Shown: positions 1-9,910 of the stretch, piece by piece
Layout of the letters: each line of letters opens with the position of its first letter
Position numbering within the stretch: position 1 is the stretch's first letter
Origin: Molossus alvarezi
Taxonomy: Eukaryota; Chordata; Mammalia; Chiroptera; Molossidae
Direction of reading: 5' to 3'
Assembly: GCA_037176705.1 (NCBI GenBank)
Contig: CM073888.1
Span: 46,878,810 to 46,942,809, forward strand
DNA length: 64,000 nt
The notes under the pieces: generated by a model
Told to the model about the DNA's origin: nothing
Seen by the model: only the letters and a program-made list of their open reading frames with translations
The model's database searches: none
Translations under genes and position numbers: made by a program

Positions 1-74
1 GAAATAAAAGGCAAAGAAGAACACAGCTATAATCAAATGGTCAGAGTGCATTTTCTTCAACAAAGACTGCGGTA

Positions 75-165
75 GTTGTCAGGATTAATGGAGATCATTG
101 GTGTGAAAAGGCCTAACTGAGTGCCTGGTACACAGCAGGCACCGTCCAATCAGTCAGGCAAACAG
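75..165 (+). repeat. MIR SINE, 3' part
   Basis: The segment follows the MIR 3' region: a GTCAGGATTAATGGAGAT-like stretch, then GTGCCTGGTACACAGCAGGC, the usual 'cctggcacatagtagg' end. It is an old, immobile relic of the placental MIR family. Family-level identification is from memory of the consensus, and boundaries are approximate. Confidence 0.6.
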
Positions 166-547
166 CATCTAATTCCCACTTCTGCTTCCTATTCTTTCAC
201 TTTTCCCTTGTCTTCCTCTCTGCATTTTTCTCTTTGCTATGTATGTGCCCCCTCTCCCTTCCCCCCTTTCTCTCTTCTTCCTCTGCACAGGCTGTCCATC
301 ACACGCACCGGCACCATTTGGCTCCTCCGCGGGTACATGGAAAAGACAGGTATTGGATGTGGTTGTTGAACACTCGCCAGAGACTAAATCCTTGAGCCCC
401 GAGGCCAGCGCCCCCTGTGTGAACATAGCTGCTCTCAAGGAGAAGCCCGCTCATCAGCACAGATGTTAAAGCACTGAGTAGCACAGTCCTCCCAGGAAGT
501 TTAAAAGGGGACTGTGTGTGGAAGGTGGCAGCCAGGACAGCATACAC
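166..547. other. Unassigned; long pyrimidine tract with splice-like signals
   Basis: No repeat family is recognised here. From about 168 to 288 the + strand is almost all C and T and ends in CTCTGCACAG at 281-290, which reads like a strong splice acceptor. A possible donor, GACAG|GTATTGG, follows at 349/350, giving a 59-bp candidate exon at 291-349 that is open in two frames. No known protein is recognised, so this is not called a gene. Confidence 0.25.
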
Positions 548-561
548 AGGCGGCGACTTTC

Positions 562-814
562 TTTTTTTTTTTTTTATCCTCACCCGAGGACATTTTTCCA
601 TTTTTTGTTCAGATAGAGAGGGAGGGAGAGAGAGGGAGAGAGAGAGAGAGAGAAACATCGACGTGAAGGGACACATCGAGTGGCTGCCACCCGCATGACC
701 AACCAGGGCCGGGGACAAACTGCAACCAAGGTACATGCCCTTAGCGGGAACCGAACCCGGGTCTCTCTGTACCACAGGCCGACGCTTTAACTGCTGAGCC
801 AAACCGGCCAGGGC
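562..814 (-). mobile_element. VES SINE, full length
   Basis: This is a tRNA-derived VES SINE in reverse orientation. From the left it shows a T-run (poly-A tail), ATCCTCACCCGAGGACA, a GA-rich simple stretch, and the tRNA-like head ending GCCAAACCGGCCAGGGC. A 14-bp target-site duplication flanks it: AGGCGGCGACTTTC (548-561) and AGGCGGCAACTTTC (815-828), one mismatch. VES RNAs are transcribed by Pol III and mobilised by L1 proteins. CpGs are well preserved, suggesting a fairly young copy. Confidence 0.93.
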
Positions 815-944
815 AGGCGGCAACTTTCAAGACCACCACAGAAATCCTAGATGGAAACAAACAGCTACACTGTCCTTGAGAGCTCTGTAGTATGGCAGAT
901 ACAAGGAGGAGGAGCCAGCCGACCTGAACCAGACTCCCCTTTAG

Positions 945-1115
945 GCCACCAAAGAGCTGTGACCCTGAATGACTGCCTAACTTCTCTGTGCCTCGGTTTC
1001 CTCATCTGATCTGTAAAATGAATACTGTGAAAATTAAATTAGTCAATACCATCTAAAGCATAAAGAACAGTGTCAGGGATGTATTAAGTGCCAATAAAGT
1101 ATTAACAACTATTAC
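945..1115 (+). repeat. MIR SINE
   Basis: The core reads CTTCTCTGTGCCTCGGTTTC, then 'ctcatctg...gtaaaatgaatact', then the 'aagaacagtgtcaggg' 3' end, in MIR consensus order. It is an old degraded copy, about two thirds of full length. Confidence 0.8.
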
Positions 1116-1224
1116 CACCACCCTCGTCATCATCATTTTATTTCAAGGTAAGTCCAGAATGAATATTATGAGCATTAATATTAAAGACAATAATAGTATC
1201 CTGCCTCATTTATAGTTCGCTTTT

Positions 1225-1380
1225 CCTTACGCTCTCACTGTGGCTTCTCCGCAGCCCTGTGGACCAGGAGGCTTGTTATCGCTATTTCACAGACAAGGAG
1301 CCTTAGCTGCCTTCTGCGCCTGCTCCACTCTGCCATGCTCCGTAAGGCCACAACCAAAGAAACACCTCTGCTGCGGCTTG
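1225..1380 (-). repeat. Possible MIR SINE, degraded
   Basis: The stretch around 1275-1305 (TATCGCTATTTCACAGACAA, then GGAGCC) resembles the reverse complement of the MIR core. The rest is too diverged to be sure. Confidence 0.35.
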
Positions 1381-1540
1381 GTTCCAGAAATGGGGGAGAT
1401 AAACACAGAAGCAAGGCAAACCCACACTGGGGGGAAGGTACCACCCTCTTGCCCCTCACATCCTATTAATCACCAAGTTACGTATATCTTACAGCCTCTG
1501 TTTCATTCATGCCTCTTCCTTCCATCCCACCCTCACTGTC

Positions 1541-1890
1541 CTGACCTTCATCATCTCTCACTTGGATAACGGAACCTACCAACTACTGTTCATCCTGTCT
1601 GGTCTCTGCCCGTCCCAGCCATCCTCCACATAAAAGCCCATCATGACATCCTCTGCTCCAGTGGGCTCCCCACATCTGCCCCTGACTGACTCCTCCAGTC
1701 ATGGTCCCATTGCATCTGAGCATCCCCCCCTCCTTTTAAAAGCTCTGTTCACCCTATTCTGTCATTACTGGCTCTTGTCTCCACACTAGATTACAAATTC
1801 CTTGAGAGCATGGACTATATCTTTATTTTTCTAGTACCCATCAAAATACCCAACTCATGATAAATGTTCAGCAAAAATATGTTGAGTGAA
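1541..1890 (+). repeat. L2 LINE 3' end
   Basis: The order of motifs matches the L2 3' end: 'ctctcacttggataacggaacc', a C/T-rich middle, CTAGATTACAAATTCCTTGA plus 'gagcatggact', and a terminal 'gataaatgttcagcaaaaatatgttgagtgaa'. This is an ancient, inactive CR1-clade LINE fragment. Confidence 0.75.
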
Positions 1891-2189
1891 CACACTGAAA
1901 CTCTATAACACAGACAAAGAAACAGGGGTACAGTCCTGACCATGTGTACATAGTACTGTACCAGTGGACACATTCATGGAAAACTGCCTCCTTTAAGTAA
2001 AATTGTAATCTGATTAGAGACTAGGGACTTTCCAACGTTGGGGAAAGGATGTTAGGAAGGACCCCACAGATTTCCTTCACTGTCTCAATGATTATAAGCT
2101 CCACACCAAGAGGGTTTACAGGTATAGTAAACATATAGCCTGGGCTGCACAGAAAAGCTCTGACATCCCAGTGTAAATAGCTCTATGAC

Positions 2190-2390
2190 ATGGTGGGGAA
2201 CGGGCAGCCTGCATTTGAGGTCTGTTACCTTCCAGCTATGTGACCTTGGTCAACTTCTCTAAAGTTCTGGTTCTCCATCTGCAAATAGGTATCTACTTCC
2301 CGGGCTACTAGGATTAAATGCAATAATGCCTGCAACGTTGTTAGCACAACGCCTGGCACACTGCTCAAAGCTGCTACTATTAGCACAGAG
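2190..2390 (+). repeat. MIR SINE
   Basis: Contains the MIR core 'agctatgtgaccttggtcaacttctct', the 'ctccatctgcaaatagg' segment, and CAACGCCTGGCACACTGCTC near the 3' end, in the correct order and spacing. Confidence 0.8.
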
Positions 2391-3270
2391 TCAGAGAAGG
2401 CGATCAGTCCAGCACACCTGCATGTGTAAACAGGAGAATCCCAGTGAGTCCATGTTAGCTCTCCAGTACATCCTGGCAACAAAGTACCCGAGTTCTAACT
2501 CAAACCATGTGTGAGTGCCTTTTGTGCAACACTACAGTGGTACTTTAAGAGCAGAGAATCGGGGAAAAGCAGGGCAAAAGGCTGCATCCTTGACCTGTGT
2601 ATTTTGTTAATAATTTAGGTGAGAACACTTAGTGCTTCCGCTTACAGCAGGAGCAGAGACCCGCAGCTCCCACTGCTAAATTCGAACCTGTCAGCCACAA
2701 GGGAATAGAGCGCTGTTTGAGAAATTGCCTCTCTCCAGCCTCTAATAACTATATAAAGCATATCATTGAGGATCTATAATTGGTAGAGAAGGCTAAAACT
2801 AAAAAATGAGATTATTACTCTCTAGAACCTTCTTATGATAAATGATACATTTCTTTTAGAGGCATGAGAATCAAAATATATGAATAGGAAGTAAAGTTAA
2901 TGCAGCTTAAAATACTACTATTCAGAAGTGTTGGAAATGAATGATCATGATTAAAAATGATTAAAGACACAAAAGTTTTGAGAGACAAAAGTTACAAGGT
3001 GGTTATAAAAAGTAACACATTTCACATAGATAAAACTTAGTCCTGAACACAAGACCGGCCCAAAGAACATCTGATGTACAAAGCAAAAAGTAACTAAGTG
3101 CAAAACATAAAAGAAGTAAAAGTAAAATATTACTATCATGTAAAATATATATCATTCCTGGCGATTCTTGTTACCTCCATGTCTTCTACTGTCTGAAGCT
3201 AAGGCATCCATGGCTTGAAGCAGAAGTCAGGGCCAGACAGGAAAAAGAAGTCATTGCCCATCTGGGACTT
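2391..3270. other. Unassigned AT-rich DNA
   Basis: No gene or repeat family is recognised. The stretch from about 2740 to 3160 is strongly AT-rich. A 62-codon minus-strand frame at 2951-3139 is of chance length, with a biased F/V/Y composition produced by the AT-rich sequence. Confidence 0.5.
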
Positions 3271-3287
3271 TAAAGTAGAATTGTTTT

Positions 3288-3501
3288 TTTTTTGTTTTTC
3301 TTCATTGATTTTAGAGAGAGAGGAAGTGAGATAGAGAGAGACATAGAAACATCAATGAAAGAGAGCATCGATTGGCTGCCTCCTGCATGCCCCCCACTGG
3401 GGACCGGGCCCACAACCTGGGCATGTGCCCTGACCGGGAATCAAACCAGCAACCCCTTGGTGCATGGGTTGATGCTCACCACTGAGCCGCATTGGCCTGG
3501 C
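3288..3501 (-). mobile_element. VES-type SINE, older subfamily
   Basis: Reverse-orientation SINE of the subfamily whose tail region reads 'attgattttagagagagagg' on this strand rather than 'atcctcacccgagg'. The tRNA-like head ends with 'actgagccgcattggcctggc'. A 17-bp target-site duplication is visible: TAAAGTAGAATTGTTTT (3271-3287) and TAAAGTAGACTTGTTTT (3502-3518), one mismatch. More head mutations than the copies at 32.6 or 62.4 kb suggest an older insertion. Confidence 0.9.
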
Positions 3502-3518
3502 TAAAGTAGACTTGTTTT

Positions 3519-4639
3519 AAAACAAGTCATAAAAACCCTGATTTTCCCTTGTAAGAGCTGGGAACTTAGAAAGAGGTTTTTCCCTGGACTCCAAATACAT
3601 GCTTTAAATATCAAGAACAGCTTGAAGAATTGGGTATAAAAGTCTATGATGAGCCTGTTGGGTCTTGCCCGCCGAGATCAAAACCCAAGGAGGGTGTACA
3701 GGAACTCTTCAGAGAGACTTAGCAGAGCACACTCATGGTCCCTTTTCAAGTGAGGACCCTCAGTGGTGCCAATGCCACTCAAGGAGGTTGCCACAGAGTA
3801 GAGATGCCAGTGGGCCAATTTCGACAGAGAGGACTAGCCACTCCTACTTCCCTCTATACCAGTTCCCCTTGGAACGGAAACATTTCCATGGGCCTTTCAG
3901 AAGGGCAAAGAGGGTGGCCATCAGTTGCCAGCTACTGTGCTATCCTATCAGGGTGGTCCGAGACAATGAGAACCTAAAGCAAAAACTGTGGGTAGACCAA
4001 GGCCGGGATTTTATGTCGGTGTGGTTGAATCTCAGGGAGAAAATTGTACCAGGACAAAAACCGAAGAGATAAATCAGCAGAGAAGACCTCCAGGTCCTGA
4101 GTGTGCAGACAGCAGGGACACTTCAGTAGTAGAGGCAGCGGGGGCGGGGCTATGCCCAAAGACCCGGGAGGATGAGACAGCTCAGGGAAGGCAGGGGCAG
4201 CAGAAGGCAGCCGAAGAGCCAGCCGCTGCCTCTCCTCCAAGGCCTCGAGGTTGCATAATCCACATCCCACTCTGCTACCCAGATGCCACCTGAGAGAAAA
4301 GGAGAAGAACTCTGCAAGGCTAAGACTTGACAAGAAAGAAGAGTTAACCTAGAACTGACCTTGTAACCTTGAATGAACAAAACCATGAAGAAATGGGGAA
4401 ATGAAGGCTTATCTGTGACAGAAAAAAAAATTATGTTATGTGACTAAATTGACCCCTCCTCCCCCAGTCTATGGAAAATTAAACAGATAGCATCTTTGTC
4501 ATCCAAGTTAATATTGGAAAGATAATGTGAGATCTAACACAGAGGAAAATTTAGTTCCTCCCATTTTCCTAGGAAAACTATTTAAAATAAGAAATTATAG
4601 GGAAAATTGTAGATAAAACACTGTGGGTTGGGGGGGGAG
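3519..4639. other. Unassigned; 135-codon ORF of unknown meaning
   Basis: No repeat family is recognised. The longest frame runs 3665-4072 (+), 135 codons from an ATG, with a second frame overlapping it at 3735-3977. No domain, signal peptide or membrane segment is apparent and no homologue is recognised. A GC-richer patch lies at 4090-4260. In mammalian intergenic DNA such a frame is expected by chance, so it is not called as a CDS. Confidence 0.3.
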
Positions 4640-4870
4640 CAGTGTAGCTAAGATGTACTGAAGACCTTCCACACCCCTGGTACCCCAACACACTCTACTC
4701 GGTCCACACAACTGCCTGAAGACATGACATGGGCACTAGTATCCCCATTTTAGGAAGGAGTCCAAGGTTCACAGAGATGAATGAACTTATATAAAATCAC
4801 ACCACTGTCAAGTGGCAAACTTGGGATCTGAACTCAGCTGCCCCTGACTCCCCAAGGTCCAGGATCTCTT
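4640..4870 (-). repeat. MIR SINE
   Basis: Reads as the reverse complement of MIR: GTATCCCCATTTTAGGAAGG, a diverged 'cacagagatgaatgaacttat', 'caagtggcaaacttgggatctgaactcag' and 'ctgactcc'. Nearly full length but diverged. Confidence 0.8.
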
Positions 4871-5686
4871 TCTGTTGAAAAGCAGAATCAAACTTGATGT
4901 CAGCACCTGAACATTAAAGGGGGGAAGGCTGAGGGACAGGACTCTGGTGTGTGCTTTGCAGTAGGTACTACGAACACGCGTGCCTCTAATTTAGATTTCA
5001 TAATACCAAAAAACGTAATGTTCCAAATCGTACTGAAGCTTATATTGGAAATGAGATTATTTTTATTTGCAATGTTTAGGGTTTGTTTGCTACCTTCCTG
5101 AAGCAAATATTGAGTTTGTGTAAGTGCACCACAATGTATTATTAATATTTTAGCATGAATTCATTCAAACACAGGCAAAAATATGCACTTAAAACCAAAT
5201 TAATAAGCTGTGAGTTAATGTCATAACTGAATAAGGGAGCTGGTATAGAATAATTTTAGAAAAAAAGGAGGTTTTCCCTAAATCATATATAATAGAAGCT
5301 TTCAATGTAAAAATACTCATAACAAATAAAATAAAAATAAATCTTCATAATAGTTTTAAAGTGTTAAACTGCACTTGGATTGGTAAATTAACAATGATCT
5401 ATATACTGAATGACTTTGAGTTTTCAATTTTTGCTTACTTATCATGCACAATTACAACCTCCCCCCATATCTTCTACTTTTCAGTCAAAATTCTCTTTTT
5501 TTGGAAGCAGATCTAAGAGATTTCCCTGCTGAAAATACTTTCATGTTTCCAAGCTTAAAACAGCTTAAAATCTCCCGATGATTTTACAGGGGTAGACCCC
5601 TGAGCTCGGCTCCTGTCTCTAGTACTCTTTCATCCTATCCTCCATCTATTCTAGAAAGGCAAGACCACTTTCAGCTTGTGGTAATA
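4871..5686. other. Unassigned AT-rich DNA
   Basis: No gene, repeat or RNA feature is recognised. The stretch is AT-rich and its short frames are unremarkable. It ends in an A-run at 5687-5700, the probable insertion point of the next L1. Confidence 0.5.
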
Positions 5687-6330
5687 AAAAAAAAAAAAAA
5701 TGCATATAAGTTCTGTGGTTTATCTCTTCCCACTCCCCCACCCCCTCTTCTGAGGGATGTCAGTCTGTGCCCTACTTCCATGTTTCTGGGTCTACTGTAT
5801 TCCTCAGACTGTTATGTTCATTATATTCCATATATAAGTGAGATCGTGTGGTATTTGTCTTTTTCCACTTGGCTTATTTCACTTAGGATAATACTTTCCA
5901 GGTCCCTCCATGTCGTCTCAAAGGATAAGAGATCTTTCTTTCTTACAGCTGCATAGTACTCCATTGTGTATATGTACCACTGCTTTTTTATCCATTCGTC
6001 TACTGATGGGCACTTGGGCTCTTTCCAGATCTTAGCTATTGTAAATAGTGCTGCTGTGAACATGGGGGTACATATATTCTTCCTGATTGTTGTTTCAGGC
6101 TTCTTAGGGTATATTCCTAGGAGCGGGATCACTGGGTCAAATGGAAGTTCAATTTTTAATATTTTGAGGTAACACCATATTGTTTTCCATAGTGGCTGCA
6201 CCAGTCTGCACAACAAAGCCGGGGACGGGGCGGGAGTGGGGTGGGGAGAGGGGTGCCAATGGGGTAAAAAAGAAGAAACATCTGTAACAAAAAAATTAAT
6301 TAATTAATTAAATTTAAAAAATCCAATGGG
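5687..6330. mobile_element. L1 3' end with 5' inversion (twin priming)
   Basis: Two pieces of the same L1 lie in opposite orientation. Bases 5701-6210 are minus strand and encode the ORF2 C-terminal region (motifs such as WYIYTMEYYAA and CPSVDEWIKK are readable on that strand). Bases 6211-6320 are plus strand and hold the L1 3' UTR from CAACAAAGCCGGGGACGGGG to the 'aacatctgtaacaaaaa' end. In consensus order the inverted part stops about 25 bases before the forward part starts, compared with the intact copy at 25.2-25.7 kb. This is the structure made by twin priming during L1 reverse transcription. The tail is TTAA-rich, and no clean target-site duplication could be fixed. Confidence 0.88.
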
Positions 6331-7067
6331 ATAAGAAATTAGGTTATAAATTTTAATCATTAAAGTAGAAAAATGTGAAAAAATAAAAATAAAAAAATAA
6401 AGTCAGAAAAACTTGAAAAAAAAAAGTAAGCTACTAAAAGTAACAATAACAATGTAATAATAATAAGAAAACAAGTGTCTACAGATCATCACATAGCCAA
6501 AAGCACTCTCCAAGACATATCCATTATAGCTCATGACAACAATGCTTCGACGAAGCTGTGGCAGATGTTGCAGTTGTGGTCACTGCAGTTAATTGCTGCT
6601 ATTACCACTGTTCCAGCCATTTCATAGCACATAATGCATGAAGCCTCAACAGAGTCACATAGTTTTGCAAGATGACACCCCTAAGTGAGGGCTGGAACTG
6701 GGTAGTCAAAGTCTCCCTGCACTCTCTCCACTTCCTCACTGTCCCCCCAAATCACTCTTTAGATAGTAAAGGAATTTCAAATGTTGCAAGTTGAGGACTT
6801 GAGAAAGCAACGCAGTTAATATTGTGGTGTATGAACCACTTGATCTTACCCTTTGTTTTCTGGCTGTAACTTTGTCCGCATAGGAGATTCAACTGCTTTG
6901 AAGACTGCCTTCTGGCTTTGCCTTAGGAGTGAAACATTTTAATATCGGTTGGCATTCCAAATACCAGCAGTACTTGTAAACAGTAAGGATTACTAAGGTA
7001 TAAAATTTTTTTAGAAAGAAGACTTAAATTCAAATTGTAATTACTACTAATATTTACATAATATTTA
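6331..7067. other. Unassigned; possible MIR trace
   Basis: The start is A-rich. Bases 6480-6715 weakly resemble an inverted MIR ('cagagtcacatagttttgcaag' then 'gggctggaactgggtagtcaaagtc'), but the match is poor. Nothing else is recognised. Confidence 0.3.
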
Positions 7068-7362
7068 TAGCTGCCCCCAGTCTTCATGGAGGACTGGTTC
7101 CAGGACCCCTGTGGGAAAATCCATGAATGCTCAAGACCTTATATAAAAAGGAATAGTACTTGCATAAACCTACACACGTCCCCCTTTGTACTGTAAATAA
7201 TCTGTGGATTACCTTTAATACCTAATAAAGTGTAGATACTATGTAAATAGTTGCTATACTGCACTATTTAGGGAATGATGACAAGAAAAAATGTCTGTAC
7301 ATGTTCAGTACAGATGCAACCATTGTAGGCCTAACTGCATACTACCATCAGGAACAACATTC

Positions 7363-7792
7363 GATTTTTTATTTTTTAGAGAGAGAGAGGAAGGGAGAGA
7401 GAGAAGGAAACATTGACTAACCTCAGAAGAGGGGTTTGGGGGAGAGCGAAGAGATAAACCACAGAACTTATATGCATGTATGGATAACCATGGACATAGA
7501 CAACAATGCTGCGGGCGGGAAGAGGGGGCAGGATTGGTTGGCAGGTGTTAATGGGGGAAAAAGGAAAAACATTTGTAACAAAAGTAAATTAATTAAAAAA
7601 ATGTAAATAAAATTTTTTTAAAAAAAGAGATGGAAACATCAATGTGAGAGCAATACATCCATTGGCTGCCTTTTACACACCCCCTATTGGGGATCAAGCC
7701 CACAACCAGCACATGTACCCTAATGGGGACTCGAACTGGGACCTCCCAGTCCATGGGCCAACACTCAATCCACTAAGCCACACCAGCCAGGC
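7363..7792 (-). mobile_element. VES-type SINE, split by an L1
   Basis: Two SINE parts, 7363-7418 (tail and GA-rich part) and 7627-7792 (body and tRNA-like head ending 'aagccacaccagccaggc'), belong to one reverse-orientation copy of the older 'attgatttta' type. It lies inside the MER2/Tigger element and is itself cut by an L1 fragment, giving three levels of insertion. Confidence 0.85.
7419..7625 (+). mobile_element. L1 3' UTR fragment
   Basis: A short 5'-truncated L1: 'gagataaaccacagaacttatatgca', GACAACAATGCTGCGGGCGG and 'aaacatttgtaacaaaagtaaatt' correspond to the last ~200 bases of the L1 copy at 25.2-25.7 kb. Flanking AGAGAAGGAAACATTGA (7400-7416) and AGAGATGGAAACATCAA (7626-7642), 14 of 17 identical, mark the target-site duplication made out of SINE sequence. 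Confidence 0.85.
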
Positions 7793-7899
7793 TAGATTTG
7801 TTTTTTACAAATATTTTCCATCCATGATTGGTTGAATCTGCAGATGCGAAACCCAAGGATACAATGAGCCAACTGAAGATGTAAAACTGATCACAGCCT

Positions 7900-8030
7900 C
7901 AATATTCTCGTGACTAAATGAGACAATATGGTATCTACTTCATGGATTTTGGTGAGGATTATAAGAGATCCTGTCCTAAGGTGCTCAGAATATTGTCTGG
8001 CACACCAGAAACTCATCAATATTAATTAGT
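7900..8030 (+). repeat. MIR SINE, 3' half
   Basis: Matches the later half of MIR: 'ggtatctacttcatgg...gtgaggattataagagatcctg' followed by ATTGTCTGGCACACCAGAAA. Old and degraded. Confidence 0.65.
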
Positions 8031-8170
8031 TAGTAGGGCCAATATTTCTAAAGATAAAATAATAAACCATAGATACCTTCATGAATGTCTTTTGCTTTTC
8101 TCTGGATTACAAGGATATTTCTATAGGATATTTAGTTGCTTGTTAACTAATTTGAAAAGTCTATATACAT

Positions 8171-8496
8171 TGTTATAGACTGAACGCTTATGTTCCCCCC
8201 AAATTCGTATGTTGAAATCCTAACTCCCACGATGACATGGAAGTTGGAGGTGGGGGCCTTTGGGAGGTGATTCGGTGGTGAAGGTGGAGCCTTCACGAGT
8301 GGGGTCAGTGCCCTTAAACAGAGCCTCCAGAGAGAGGCTGCAGTGAGAAGACCGCCATCTGTGAAAACGGCCCCACCAAGACACCAAATCTGCTGGCAAC
8401 GTCCCAGCCTCCAGAACCGTACAAAATACATTTCTGTGATTTTAGTCACTCAGACTACAGTTGTTTGGTTCCAGCAGTCCAAAAGGACTGGGATAT
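8171..8496 (+). mobile_element. MLT1-type solo LTR (ERVL-MaLR)
   Basis: The segment follows an MLT1 LTR from end to end: TGTTATAGACTGAACGCTTA, 'cccaaattcgtatgttgaaatcctaactccc', 'gggcctttgggaggtgattcgg', 'cagtgcccttaaaca', 'cagcctccagaaccgt' and a terminal 'cagcagtccaaaaggactggg'. The length of 326 bp is slightly below the usual ~370-400 bp. It is a non-coding relic of an ancient mammalian MaLR retroelement; no internal region adjoins it. Confidence 0.88.
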
Positions 8497-8801
8497 GTTT
8501 TGACAGTGTGTTTGGATGATCATGTTTTATGTACTGCTATTCTAAGCTACAAAAATCAATTAAGGAACTGGTCATTAGACTACGATTATGATCATTCTAA
8601 ACATTTCTTTATAAACTTTAAAGTTTACTAAAAGAAACAGAGGAGTGGTTCCCATGTTAAAGTGCTGCTGAACCAAAAAAAAATTGTTACCAAGAAGAGC
8701 GTGTAAAGATATTTATTCCCAGATGTCTCCCTATCAAAAGAGAAAAAACTCTACTTTAATTAAATGTAAATTTCATTTAGATAAGGATAGGTCTACATCA
8801 G

Positions 8802-8983
8802 CAGTCTTCTGTCCTCTGTGTGCATTAGAATCGCCGGGGTTCTGGAGAGCTTTTAACAAACCCAGAGCCCAGGTCCCATCCCTGGTGATCCCGATTCAAC
8901 CAGACAGGGCTGGGGCCCAGGAGCTGAACAATTTTAAAGTCTGTTCAGATTGTGGTAATGTGCAGTCAGGGCTGAGAAGCATG
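8802..8983 (+). mobile_element. MER5-type hAT MITE
   Basis: Follows MER5A/B order: a CAGTCTTCTG start, 'gtgcattagaatcgccgggg', 'agcttttaacaaacccagagcccaggtcccatcc' and a GGGCTGAGAAGCATG end, an imperfect inverted repeat of the start. It is an ancient non-autonomous hAT-Charlie element of placental mammals. Confidence 0.78.
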
Positions 8984-8985
8984 GA

Positions 8986-9709
8986 CCCAAATTAGATTTC
9001 CAAGTTTCTATTTTGCTAATAGGAACTAGGGTTTTGTGAGCCTGTGATGTTTTCCTCCTGAACACAGTTGTTAGCATCAGACTTCAGATGTTCTGATCTG
9101 AGGAATAGTAGCCTAAAACATTTGAAGACTACATTTAAATAAACAACCTGGTCTTGTATAAACATAATGGGCTGTTGGTCTAGGGAAAAGTGGAGCTCAA
9201 AGGAACCTGATTGGTCCATGAAATAAAGGCAGCAGCAGACCCCAGCATCACACCTGTTTCTTCCTGCCGTGACATGCTCCTTCTACTGTAAATGTAATTG
9301 TTTATATGCACACAAGAATTTTTTTTACAGTTTCACAGATTTTGAAGAACTGTGATCCAATACTGACCATTGTCTACTATTTACTGTATGTGTTGAATGT
9401 GTTTAAATGTCTATGAAAGTCAATTAGCTAACTGGTCAGTGATGGAAGCCAAAGTGCATCCTCTGCTTCTGATCAGAATAGAGTGAATCGGCTTCCAAAG
9501 TTTAATAACAATTAAATAATACTAATTTTCTTAAGTTCAGTGTCATACTGTTTGTATAATACTGTAAAGTGTCAATGTGTGACATTTATGAGGTCTGAGC
9601 TGTGTTCCTGGGTAGGGAAAGGGTAAGTGCCATCATGTATTACAATGTGCTAACCTATTCTTTTTCACATCACTGAATTTGTGACTGCATCTGTAAAAAC
9701 AACAATATT
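8986..9709. other. Unassigned single-copy-looking DNA
   Basis: No gene, RNA or repeat family is recognised. The longest frame is 67 codons on the minus strand at 9016-9219, which is unremarkable. Confidence 0.5.
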
Positions 9710-9910
9710 TTGTAACAATAATAACTGCCATTTATTGAGGGCTTATTATAGACTAGGCATTATTATACTAAGTGCTGTGTTGTATATACATATATAGCCT
9801 TTAATTTTATTATACAAATGTCATAGATGGGTAAACTGAGGCTTAGAGAACTTAAGGTGCTCACAAACATAGCCATTTGGTGGTGGCAAAGGGTTCCAAT
9901 CCAGATCAGT
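9710..9910 (-). repeat. MIR SINE
   Basis: Reverse complement of MIR: 'ctgccatttattgagggcttattatagactaggca', then 'gtaaactgaggcttagagaacttaagg' and 'tttggtggtggcaaagggttcca'. Close to full length. Confidence 0.8.

Larger units (their letters stand above)
7068..7875 (+). mobile_element. MER2/Tigger-like DNA transposon, interrupted
   Basis: The outer segments 7068-7362 and 7793-7875 form one non-autonomous pogo/Tigger element. The left end gives CTGCCCCCAGTCTTCATGGA plus 'ggactggttccaggaccc', the middle 'aaatagttgctatactgcactatttagggaatgatgacaag', and the right end 'ggttgaatctgcagatgcgaaacccaaggataca...gccaactg'. The ends are imperfect inverted repeats. A VES SINE interrupts it. Family name MER2 is from memory; the Tigger-like identity is firmer. 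Confidence 0.75.

Noticed and set aside
299..823. 174-codon minus-strand frame
   Set aside because: It reads through the VES SINE at 562-814 and its purine/pyrimidine tract, so its length is an artefact of the SINE.
5821..6216. 131-codon minus-strand frame as a cellular gene
   Set aside because: It is the C-terminal part of L1 ORF2 in the inverted section of a twin-primed L1.
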